Positions 32,293 through 41,768 of a stretch of 64,000 bases of DNA are shown here, in pieces (the first letter of the stretch is position 1; each line of letters begins with the position of its first letter). Under the pieces are notes generated by a model. That model was not told the origin of the DNA and ran no database searches. It saw only the letters and a program-made list of their open reading frames with translations. The position numbers and the translations under genes are program-made. Source of the DNA: Trichobilharzia szidati. Lineage: Eukaryota; Platyhelminthes; Trematoda; Strigeidida; Schistosomatidae. The DNA is taken from the NCBI GenBank assembly GCA_944472155.2, contig OX235271.1, positions 26,730,977 to 26,794,976 on the forward strand, written 5' to 3'.

Positions 32293-33686
32293 GGGTCGTA
32301 CCAGTGATTCGGGACACGTGGAAAATTTACCATTTGTTCCTGGATATAAGGATAGTAGATGTTGGGCCTGGGTTGACGGTTAAAAAGCATAGCATCAAAT
32401 GGTCTACCCATCCACGTGCTATCCATCATACCGGTACACACCTTCGTGTTGGTTTTATAACTTAAAGGAAATTGAAAGGGAAGGTGCTTTGGTTGTAAGA
32501 CTTTGGGGGTTTTTGGGCCTGACTTTCTATAAGGTGGAGCATACTGAAAACCACCAGATATACTTGTGTTTCGAGAGGAACTTTTCGTAAGAGGTGAGGG
32601 TTTTTTGACAGTCTTACTCTCAGCAAGCTTATTGAATACAAAGTATTCTTCCCCATCATTAGTCTCAACCCGGCGAAATTTGTTCATTGTGGTGAGGTCA
32701 CCACGTTTGGGTAAGAATTTCTTGGAACGGCTTGCAACAGTTCTACCTATTTTAACATCTTTTGGTGAGACGTTATTTACAGGGGTGCTGGTATCTAAAT
32801 CAGTCCCTAGTTCCATTGCCATGCGTGGTTGTTGTGTGGTCTGCTGAATGCTAATGTCAGCATTAGGTGACTGTTGCTGTGCACGATCGTTTTTGGGTAA
32901 TTCTACGCTAGAGGAGGTGACCAGGTTATTACTCCGCATCATTCTGCGCTGACACGGTGTTTTATCTTGAGCTATGGTTATGGACTTATAACTACTGTTC
33001 AGTCTTAGGTGATCCTGGCATTTAATAAACTTACTAGAATCAAGGGAATTACTGAACTTAAAAATAATGGGACAGTTAGCCTGGTTAGACTTTTTACGAA
33101 GTCTTTTGCATTCACATGGAACACTGGCCATGCCGCAACAAATCAGGATTTTGTGTTTAACAGTCTTCAGAGGAAGAGAATCTGGGACATTGTAAACTAT
33201 AGCCTGGTGAGAAGAGGTTATACGCTTCATCACCTCCGCAGCCAAGCAGTCAATCATATTTTCAGCCTTATTAAGGGTGTCTGGAGACATTTTAGAATGC
33301 TTTCTTAACATACAGGCTATTGGGTCTAAATCCGAAAGCTTGCTTTGAGTTACATCCAGCAAAGACTTAACCTGGCCAATATCAGAACTGCTCTCCGTGA
33401 TATTTGACAATGGCAGTGACATTCTATCAAACTGACCTAATTTTTTCTGAAGTTCATTTACTTGCCTTTGGATATCTTTCACAAGGAGGTCTAATTTACA
33501 GATCTCAGAGTTCTCTAACAGAACATCTTTCATCTGTATCACAGGAGTTAGAATTGCACTCAAGCCATTTTGTGAGCTAGTAGTTAATGCTGTATTACAG
33601 GGTGGTAATGCAGTTATAACCGAGGTTGAGGCACTATCTAAAACAACTGTGTTTCTACGAACACGTTTTTTAGAAATTTGGACCAT
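32217..33686 (-). CDS. CR1-like element 2 ORF1 protein
   Basis: 489 aa. It starts at an ATG about 100 nt inside the element. Layout as in element 1: a Ser/Leu-rich N-terminal part with a likely short coiled coil (LLVKDIQRQVNELQKKLGQF, ~48-67), an RRM-like domain at ~160-250 (IVYNVPDS, CECKRLRKKSNQANC, IIFKFSNS, QDKTPCQRR), then a basic linker and a Pro/His/Tyr-rich end. A nucleic-acid-binding role is inferred from the shared domain and the position before pol. The conserved Cys-x-Cys before RLRK is worth noting; it is present in both elements. Confidence 0.85.
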   Translation of the reverse strand: MVQISKKRVRRNTVVLDSASTSVITALPPCNTALTTSSQNGLSAILTPVIQMKDVLLENSEICKLDLLVKDIQRQVNELQKKLGQFDRMSLPLSNITESSSDIGQVKSLLDVTQSKLSDLDPIACMLRKHSKMSPDTLNKAENMIDCLAAEVMKRITSSHQAIVYNVPDSLPLKTVKHKILICCGMASVPCECKRLRKKSNQANCPIIFKFSNSLDSSKFIKCQDHLRLNSSYKSITIAQDKTPCQRRMMRSNNLVTSSSVELPKNDRAQQQSPNADISIQQTTQQPRMAMELGTDLDTSTPVNNVSPKDVKIGRTVASRSKKFLPKRGDLTTMNKFRRVETNDGEEYFVFNKLAESKTVKKPSPLTKSSSRNTSISGGFQYAPPYRKSGPKTPKVLQPKHLPFQFPLSYKTNTKVCTGMMDSTWMGRPFDAMLFNRQPRPNIYYPYIQEQMVNFPRVPNHWYDPWHLGPPHCTLTPMHRHPVQPPYHS

Positions 33687-33792
33687 AATTACAGGGATTA
33701 TATGACTATAAGCAGTAAATGAATATCAGAGCAAACACGTGCAAAAATGTCACCAATTTCGAACGTACCGCCAAGGTATATTATCATGTCTT

Positions 33793-34127
33793 CTAGTACT
33801 TCTTCGCGTTTATAATTGTGACCTAACGTTGCGATTACTCGACATCCGCAACGTAATCCAAAAGGCACTTAGGAAGGAATACGACAGTGTATTATTGCAG
33901 CAATCAAAATTCAAAAATCGAGCGAGTACAAAAAGTATCAATTGTTAACATGCAAGATTTAGAGTAATAACAAATCAAAGTACAATTACATAGTGAAAGT
34001 ATACTGCGATGATGAGTAATAAAACGGGTCACTACAATAGCCCCTCCGTAGAATGCAGGTAAATGAAGTTTACCTGTATTCGGAATGATATTGTAAATTA
34101 CAAGGACAAAAAAATATGAAAACCGAA
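33793..34127 (+). repeat. T repeat copy B, right half
   Basis: Continues from 28236 after removal of the CR1 insertion. Near the right end is a perfect hairpin, arms caggtaaa (34056-34063) and tttacctg (34069-34076), extendable to 34051-34081. It ends near gaaaaccg, as copy A does at position 1. Confidence 0.75.
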
Positions 34128-34308
34128 TTGAGGCTTTTTAGTTTTCTGAGGTTCGATTATAACTGTATATATTCGAAAATGTTAACAACTTTGAAACGAA
34201 CTAAAATGTTTAGTAAGTTGTGCAACATGTAACAATAAAAGCAGAAAAATTATTATTAGAATAATAATGAGGTTGTTATTGTAAAGAGTTACAGAATAGA
34301 TTTATATC

Positions 34309-35100
34309 TTAACATACAGTTAATAGTATAGTAATAAGGTAGTATGGAAATGAATTGGGTAAACATTCAGTTACCTCTATTTCCATGAAAGCTGGTTGTA
34401 CAAGTGGAATTGTACAAGAAGAGATGGCTGTGCCAGAGAAGAGTGCAGCAGTAGCTGCTGCTGATACGGTTGAAAGTGAACGTCCGTCAGTATGTTGTTG
34501 TTGTTGCTGGGGTGTTGTTACTCGGCGTTGAGGAGTAACTTGAATTGATGTTTGCTGAGGTTGGAGAGTAGAAGTTGGTTGATTGATAGCCATTCCAACA
34601 AGAGCAGTTGGCATACACTGTGGTAAACTAGTGATTTGAATCAACTGACCTTTAGGACCAACAGTCATGACTTTTAATGGAGCTCCTGGTGCCAGAATGA
34701 TAAACTGGGGAGTAGCATAGGAGCATGCAGCTACAGTACAAGGTTGACCACTGACAGAGACGTCAGTTGCCATCATTGTTGCTTGTTACTGATGTTGTTG
34801 GATATAAGTTGGCTGTTGAGCTGGTTGTAACTGATGAGCTTGTGCTTGAATCTGTTGTTGTTGAGGTGGTTGGGTAAACTGTTGTAATTGAACAGCTGTA
34901 GGACCGGCTTGAGTAAATGGAGTTGCAGACCATTGTAAGTGTTTGCACACCTGTAGACAATGCTGAAGCTTGAGGACAGAGAACTGGAATTGAGGTGTTG
35001 CATAACAGCCAGCTGCTACAGTTGCTTGAGTATCAGGGTGAACTGGGATAGCAGTCGCTGTGCCGCCAGGTCCGGAGGTACTTTTAGCAGAAATATCAGT
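34309..35100 (-). pseudogene. Glutamine-rich, transcription-factor-like exon fragment, broken
   Basis: On the minus strand from about 35095: GTATAIPVHPDTQATVAAGC then YATPQFQ; a frame change to ASALSTGVQTLTM; another to TQPPQQQQIQAQAHQLQPAQ; an in-frame TAA at about 34787; then GQPCTVAACSYATPQFIILA, VGPKGQLIQITSLPQ and QVTPQRRVTTPQQQQQH. After ...PAFMEIE a GT (gtaact) could be a donor. At least two frame changes and a stop make it a pseudogene. The twice-used block TVAA.CYATPQF suggests an internal duplication. Ser/Gln-rich composition is like an activation domain. No DNA-binding domain is present and I do not recognise the gene. It lies between two direct T repeats. Confidence 0.55.
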
Positions 35101-35220
35101 AATTATACATCCAAATGTTATGAAGTTATAAAAGTTAATGCGATGGCAAAGATGATTTATTCCACTGTGTATACTTCGAAATGATGTAGTCCATCAATCA
35201 GCAATGTCGGGCTCACCAAT

Positions 35221-35507
35221 TTGTTGCTGCTATATTTTGACTACACTAGAGTATACGTATATCTTAGTACTTCTTCGCGTTTATAATTGTGACCTAACGT
35301 TGCGATTACTCGACATCCGCAACGTAATTCAAAAGGCACTTAGGAAGGAATACGACAGTGTATTATTGCAGCAATCAAAATTCAAAAATCGAGCGAGTAC
35401 AAAAAGTATCAATTGTTAACATGCAAGATTTAGAGTAATAACAAATCAAAGTACAATTACATAGTGAAAGTATACTGCGATGATGAGTAATAAAACGGGT
35501 CACTACA
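35221..35507 (+). repeat. T repeat, copy C
   Basis: 287 bp nearly identical to copy B, ending at cactacaa rather than running on into the hairpin part. It has lost two bases (ct) at the very spot where copy B carries the CR1 insertion. Same orientation as copy B. Confidence 0.75.
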
Positions 35508-35907
35508 AGGTAAAGTACATAGGATGGGAAATCACTAACCAAGTTATTTACTGTAATTATTTACTATAACTAACTGTAAACCCATCTACCAGTGTTACTG
35601 ATGCTACGAAATGAGGTATGAACACCACATTATGAAAGGATAAAAAGCGTGCTGATTCGCATTTTTGTTTCATGTATTTCATAGGCGGTTTACTCTTTAT
35701 AGACAGGTTTTCCTATTAAAGTCTCTGAACATAAATGTGTCAGCGCCAATTCTCCTCCTCTCCCTCATTTGTATACTCCACATTTAGAGATAAAACCTCA
35801 CATCATGTAATACTGAACACATTTTAAAACGGTGAATTTGGAAAACGTCTTAAGGTCACATTGTCGTTGAGGGAACATCAGATTTCTGTCTACGTTGCAG
35901 TATAGAG
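35508..35907 (+). promoter_or_regulatory. TRAM1 upstream region
   Basis: 400 bp between T repeat copy C and the TRAM1 start codon; it must contain the 5' UTR and possibly core promoter or trans-splice acceptor. I see no TATA box that stands out. The sequence ctacgttgcag (35890-35900), eight bases before the ATG, would serve as a splice or trans-splice acceptor. Confidence 0.35.
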
Positions 35908-38900
35908 ATGAACGCCAGGGTTGGCCGTAAAAAGTCGAAGAATCCCCCGTATTTTTCTCATGAGTTTGTTATCACGAATCATGGGGATATCGTCAGCATC
36001 ATTGCAATGTTAATTATCGTCGGTCTGCTGCACAAGGTTTGACAACGCATAATAATTACCGTTAAATTTAGGGGACACATGTTATGTCTTCATCATTCAT
36101 ATTTATTCAGTACAACAACACAGATGAGCGTAGGTCATTGCAAAGTTTTTACAGGAAATTTTAGATCAAGAAAGTGCCTTATTATACAGTCCAGGTGTCA
36201 AGGATTTGTGTGCAATATTTTTTTATACGCTTATATGTATTGTTGGTCATGCAGTACTTCAGGAGTATATCTTTGATGTAAGCTATTAAGTCGAGTATTT
36301 ACCTTTTGTAGAGAGTTACCCGGAAACTAAGCCTAACAAAAGTACGGTTGGCTAAATTCAATGAGTCGGCACACCTCGCTTGTTTTTATGCTTTATCCAC
36401 CGTTTGGGCAATATACAGCATCATCAGTGAAGGTTTTATACTAAACCTAAGTAGCTTGTGGGATGACTATCCACAGAGATGGATGCCATTCTGGATTAAA
36501 TTGTTTTTCATCTCTCAGGTAAGATTTTTCCTTTACTAGCTGTTTTATTTTTAGATATGCTATTGGCTTCATGATTACCCGGAACTTTATTTCCAGCGAG
36601 TGAAAAGTGTAGGTTTTGTCTTTCAACAATAATTTTGTAGGAACTTATACCTGCACGAGTGCTTCATGCAACAATATATCTACTTGGAGTGTCCCTGGCA
36701 TACATTGGAGGGTAATTATCATGCAGTAATTGTTACTTTGTACTGTAGATTGACCAAACTGTGTATGGTGCTGTTAATACTTCACTATAGCACTGACTTC
36801 TTTTTGCATGTCGCTCGGGCTTTATATCTTGCAGAATACAAATATTCATCCATTGGGTATGTTCTCCGATGTTATTTGTATTGTTTAGTTTTGCAATATG
36901 GAATTGGACTTTCATACCAGTGCGTATGGCCTGTGTAATTCTTGGTTTCCTTACATTGCAGTAAGTATCTGCTAATTGATAATTTTCGCTTTTAGTCATG
37001 GTTTAGGGAAAAATTCTGTTATTTATGTTGATGTTACCGAGGGGAACTTCAATACTCCTTCCATAAGGTGAGTAGAATTCGCTTCTTAATTTTATGTTTC
37101 ATGTATGTCAAATGAAACTTTTCGTTAATTTTTGAAGACTATGTAAACTTGTTAGCTTTCACATCCAACTTACTTGTTTCCACTGTGCGCATGTCAACAG
37201 TCTGTCTGTCTGGATTCAACATAGAAGATAGCACCGAAGTGCAGCAGTTCGAGTTGCCACGTTCCAAAGAGCACACAAAGGTAGACAAGAAAATGAGTGA
37301 AGAGAATCAATAGAGTTCTGACAAGTATAAGAGTGAAACAGAATGAATAATGGTAGAAAGGAATATGAAGGATTAAAGAGACTGAATACATCTGCGTAAG
37401 CCATTGACAACGATTTTGAGCCATGTCACCTATGGTCTCCAGCCATTGATTCTTAGAGTCCCGAGGGCGGGCCCCAACCCGGAAGTCTGCATCTCCCTAC
37501 CTGACTCAGTTTAACTGTCAAGGATTTCATGGATTGATGCCATGTTTTTGTTTGGCATGCACCACTTACTCTTTTCCAACCATGCACCTATATCAGCTAG
37601 TAATGCCCGTCCGTCGGGGTAGGCGATGGTTAGGCGTGCGCAACACGTGACCTAGCCATCTCAATCTATGTAACTTTATAGCCTCTTCGATTGATTTTCC
37701 CTCTTTGCCCAACACTCTACGCCTAACGTCAACATAACTTACCTTATTATGCATGTCAACAGTCAGTTAAGTTAATATCAAAAATCGTGTACTACTGCCG
37801 ACTTTTATTTCGATTCGCAGTGATTCGTAGCTATCATCTTGTGTTAACCTAGTGTACGTGAATATTCTGAGGCATTCCTGAAATTAGATTTCAGCTATCG
37901 AAGCAGTAATTTCAAATGTCATACTTAGCTCAATTTAAGAAATATCAATAGTTGGCCGAAATCCCTGGGATAGGCATTCATTTCTCGACATCCACGGTTG
38001 TGAAGCTATTTTAGGGTATGAGTTGTCTGTAGTCAGTTAGTTCTCTAGATTGTGTTTGAATTTCATAAGTTAACACCATATGGTCATAGTTATTACCGAA
38101 ATGTGTCTCTTAAGTGTACAGTGTGGTTTCAAATTGCAGGATATGTCAGTCCCATTGAGTTCTTACACTTTCTGCAGCGATCTTTAGGAAATCAGTACAA
38201 TAATTACAAGTCTCTCTGTATAATTTTAAAAAATATTTTTAGTTCCTTCTACTAGATGAGCGTCGTAAACACTGAATAAAATGGTGCAAGAGGGAAGGGG
38301 GGGAGGAATGTCAGTAAAACCTTGACAGACTTACACAGCTAACAGTCGTCGCGTAGTTCGGCTGGATGGCCTGAACGTAGGTTTCGTGCTTATTGGCACT
38401 AAATAAGGTGCATCTGCAACATCGGATGAACTGATGTTCGTGTCTATTGTATTATAAGTATATATTAAGAATTTCGCTGGTATAAAATCGTGTTTCAAAA
38501 TGGGGATGGGAGTATAGTAATTGCGTTAAATGATGTGTACAGTGATGAATGCCAGTTGAAAAATTAGTGGTTGAAGCACACCGTTCTGCAACTGTCTAAT
38601 TAGTTTCTCATTAACGTCTGTAGTCGGAGCAAATATTCATTATAAAATCAGTTTCCATTTAAGAAGGTAATAACTTTAAGCAATTTGTAACCCTTTAAGC
38701 TTTGCGTAAAACCCCTCTGTGTGGAAAAGTATATTGTTAGACTGGATATTGAATTCTCTCCCAGTTCAGATTGTCCCAATATAATAAAAATCTATTAAAC
38801 AAAGCTGTTGAAAACATTTAAAGCTTGTAAAATATTAGAGGAAACTGGTTGGAGAGCCTACTATGAAATCAAGAGTAATCAAAAGGTCGGAAGTTTAGAA

Positions 38901-41035
38901 GAGTTTGGGTGGATTAGTATTTGTCTCCAACTCGTGATTCCTAATATCGATCATGCTATTGACTTGTCACAAGACCCTAACCTGACCACATTTCACCTTA
39001 TTTCAACATAGTTCTGTGCTTTATCTTGAAATTAGCAGTAAAGATATTATCTACACATATCACTCCAGTGTGTATTAATTACTTGTCTAACTTTTTATCA
39101 TGTACTCTGTACAAAGGCTTTCTATAAAAACTCTGTCTAATGGCCTAGATATTCTCACTGATACATTCTATAGGCTGGCGAAGCAAATTATTCATACCGT
39201 TTTAGTTAGCCAGGTCTACCTCACTTATTGGTATTCGTATGTATTAAGTTATTCAAGCATGGTAAAGCAGCTATTTGTTGTCTTGTTTCAAATAAGATTT
39301 GATATATTGATCAATTATAGATAAGATTTTATTTTGATAAATCACAGTGTTGTACAGGAATATTAACAGTACAGCTATTATTACTGTACAACACTGTGAT
39401 TTATCAAAATAAAATCCTATGTATGATGGAGTTATACTCTACCACGGTGTCCAAGTTTTATACTTATATCAATTGATATATTGTTGTTAATATTTTACTT
39501 GACAAAGCATCCACCTATATACAGTTAACTTTTTTTTATTGTAGAACTGCTGCAATGTTATTTTTCTTCATTGCACAAGCTTTAATGGTTTGGAATTTCA
39601 TAACGTTTCATCAAAGATACCGTAGAGATAAGCTACAACAACATTCACATAGTTCTAAGGGTTGGTTTTTCAGCAGCAGTCAAGATTCTGCTCAACGAAA
39701 AAAGGAGAAAAAGAAGGGTATGTTTGCTAATTTCGTGATATTATTTATGCTTTTTAATGGGGTCAGTAGGTCAACATTCCCATATATAGATAAATACGTG
39801 TTGACGGGAATCCGAATTAAGAGTACGGAAGAAAAAATGTTTTGTTACTGTAATTGTATCAGCATGTTGGCAATTTCGGTTTATCAATTGAGGTCTCAGT
39901 GCTGTCAGTCAGACACAGTGACAACACACGTGAAAAACCAATCATTATTTGCACGACTAAATAAGCCATCCGGGTCTTGTTTATACTTAACGAAAGTGGC
40001 TTTCTTCATGCATCTCCTTAGTTGCTTCATTTGCTGTGTGTTAACTAATGAAGTGTGAAAGTAAGGTCTTTTCAGACTTGGAAAAAACACCAGCATAAGT
40101 GGATGGTCTATTTGTGGATGACCCACATTTCACAACTACTTTCCTAGTCTTCGGTGAATACATAAATCCGTATCCTTTTACACGACAGCTGTAGCATGAC
40201 TTAATTTTTTATGTGCTACTTTTTTCCTTCCTTTGTGTTCCGAGTAGAATATAAGGCTAAGGCTCCAGTATTTCCGGTGTTCCTTTTTTGGAGTAGGGTT
40301 GCTAGCCTCATGTCCAGGCTTTCTTCGTTCTAGAGCTTTCTCCTGCTCAGTAAACTAGGCAAAATGTAGCAGTGCGTCAGCTAAGAATTGAACCTGTACC
40401 TCCCGTGTGGGATGGTGAGCGTTCAGCTATTGAATCATTGTCGCTTCTGTATGTTATTATTAACTCATGATCTGCAAAACTAATCAATTGACTATTTCAA
40501 AAGCAATCTTTTGCATTATTTGCAGGAATTATAAGAATGACTGGCTTTTATTCAAAATGATCGTGTTTTTCTAAATAAAATGTCTAATTACGGCAAATCA
40601 CTTGCGGGATTTCTTTCGCTTTAAAATAACTGCGTACTACTGATGGAGGCATTTTCCAGCTGCCTGTTTTCTAAGCCTATCGTCCGATGAAAATTGACAC
40701 AATAGTACAAAAGGTAGTTTAAAGAATTCACTCAAAAGAGTAAAGCAGTCAGCATATCGCTGCCCTAACTTATTAATCTCTTTTTAATATGTATTTAGTG
40801 CCTCCTTCAAGAAACTAGATTCTTACATGCCTAATTGAATTGTAGAATGCGAAGTCTTTTCTAAGAGCATCACTAGTTTTTACGAGTGTTCAAATCTTTC
40901 TTAGAATATGTATCTTTTTTTATTCGAATTTCAGTGAAACGAGAAGACGAAGACACTAGTGACCAGACAGAAACTGATCAGAATCCACAGAAGGAAGTGA
41001 GACGACGCAAGCTAATCAAGGCTAGACCACAATAG
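35908..41035 (+). CDS. TRAM1: Translocating chain-associated membrane protein TRAM1, complete, 11 exons
   Basis: Multi-pass ER protein beside the Sec61 channel that helps membrane and secretory chains enter the bilayer. Exons: 35908-36036, 36072-36129, 36165-36277, 36312-36518, 36555-36608, 36641-36711, 36749-36856, 36889-36960, 36996-37067, 39545-39717, 40935-41035. All introns are GT-AG, phases agree, and the total is 385 aa (human 374). Landmarks: N-terminal basic stretch then SHEFVITNHGDIVS (17-30), VKDLCAIFFY (TM), KFNES (115-119), YWLHDYPELYFQR (172-184), LLILHYSTDFFLHVARALY, GNFNTPSIR, AQALMVWNFITF, then a basic Lys/Arg-rich cytosolic tail ending KARPQ. The order follows vertebrate TRAM1 from end to end. 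The first ATG fits the family start. No break is seen. Confidence 0.95.
37195..37755 (-). mobile_element. RTE-type LINE (family 2), truncated copy in TRAM1 intron 9
   Basis: Very similar to 60636-61165: the same 3' end (gaagtgcagcagttc...gccacgttcc) and the same C-terminal coding part ([15 protein letters not shown] region, read minus). It is interrupted by small indels and truncated at 37755 within the coding region. Sense strand is minus. Confidence 0.75.
39325..39416. repeat. Perfect 33 bp inverted repeat (hairpin)
   Basis: Arms 39325-39357 and 39384-39416 are exact reverse complements, with a 26 bp loop. The arm plus the following sequence (to about 39465, ...actctaccacggtg) is related to the outer ends of the PLE inverted repeats at 48090-48170 and 50520-50595. 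It is therefore probably a minimal remnant of that element's termini. Confidence 0.85.
39718..40934 (+). other. TRAM1 intron 10 (1217 bp)
   Basis: Contains a reverse-oriented SINE (40215-40448). The open frame running on from exon 10 (to 40058) is read-through of the intron, not coding. Confidence 0.8.
40215..40448 (-). mobile_element. Chimeric tRNA/RTE SINE
   Basis: Read minus: a tRNA-like head with A-box-like and B-box-like sequences (ggttcaattct), a middle block gaggctagcaacc, and a 3' end cactcggaacacaaagga like that of the RTE element (ccactaggaacccaaggg). About 235 bp. Confidence 0.65.
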
Positions 41036-41619
41036 CCAGCATAACATCTTCACGTTTCTTTTCTATTTGATACTCACTACCACCTTATCCACAATAGCAT
41101 GTTTTCTTCCTACTTGTGTATAAATATTGACAATTCTCGAGTCCGACTGTCTTCTGTTTGATTGTTGTTGTTTTTTCACGTTGTAACACTTCCCCATTAA
41201 CGTCTTTTTGTGAAGCCTCATCGACGTCAGAGTTTACATTTTGTTCTTCTCCTCTTTCATTCACTGTACTGTCTTCTTGTCTAGTCTGCTTTGGAAAATT
41301 GTGTGTGTGCCATGATAAGTTGTTTCTACCAAAATGAGTCTCACATTCTACAGTTGTAAAATATCGGAGGATCAAATAAATCTTACATCCATGGACATTA
41401 TTTGTCTTAAGTATTAAAACTCAATCGGTCAATGTTACTAAACAAGCACGTGCAAGTCTATGCGGTCGGCAACGGACCAAATCTATTGTGTGAAGGTTGA
41501 GGTTACGCAACCCTCGATATGAGAGGAGCCACAGCTCCACAAGTAATAAAAACAATACATAGGACGGTTATAAACACATTGTATTTTCAAAAAAAGAAGA
41601 CAAAATAAGCTACAAAAAA
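41036..41619. other. Convergent 3' UTR region of TRAM1 and STT3A
   Basis: 585 bp between the two stop codons. A plus-strand AATAAA lies at 41375-41380 and could serve TRAM1. The minus-strand frame 41085-41375 is highly charged but shows no family motif, and I treat it as non-coding. Confidence 0.55.
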
Positions 41620-41768
41620 TTAGTAGACTCCACGATTTGCGTACGGTTTAACTCGATATATGCGTACAAGCCAACTGGAAGAGGTAAATGCTTCTTCTAA
41701 GCCTTGTAGCTCATAGTTTCGATGTCCGATTACTTGTCCGCGTACTCGATCAAATCCTAATGGTTGAT
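41620..41768 (-). CDS. STT3A: STT3A terminal exon
   Basis: Begins after ttaaaacag with the last two bases of an Asp codon. Encodes [33 protein letters not shown] and stops at TAA (41620-41622). This is the extreme C-terminus of the lumenal domain. Confidence 0.95.

Larger units (their letters stand above)
28237..33788 (-). mobile_element. CR1-like LINE 2, full length, inserted in T repeat
   Basis: A 5.55 kb minus-strand element: 5' UTR about 33788-33687, ORF1 33686-32217, ORF2 32292-29302 and a 3' region 29301-28237 ending in an attt tail (seen as aaataaataaataaataa). It divides a T repeat between cgtatctt and ctagtacttc and is flanked by TCTT on both sides (28233-28236, 33789-33792), a plausible 4 bp target duplication. 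Both ORFs are uninterrupted. It is clearly related to, but not a copy of, the element at 4742-11662. Confidence 0.82.
37068..39544 (+). other. TRAM1 intron 9 (2477 bp) with element relics
   Basis: Holds the RTE-type family 2 relic (37195-37755) and the hairpin at 39325-39416. The remainder shows no supported feature; the frame 38808-39011 is without motif. Confidence 0.8.

Noticed and set aside
38808..39011. 67-codon frame in TRAM1 intron 9 as an extra exon
   Set aside because: Exons 9 and 10 join in phase and the TRAM1 alignment has no gap there.
39718..40058. Extension of TRAM1 exon 10 to the stop at 40058
   Set aside because: A good donor (gtatgt) at 39718 and a matching terminal exon at 40935 with the expected Lys/Arg-rich end are better supported.
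41085..41375. 96-codon minus frame downstream of TRAM1
   Set aside because: Charged low-complexity frame antisense to the TRAM1 3' UTR, no family motif.
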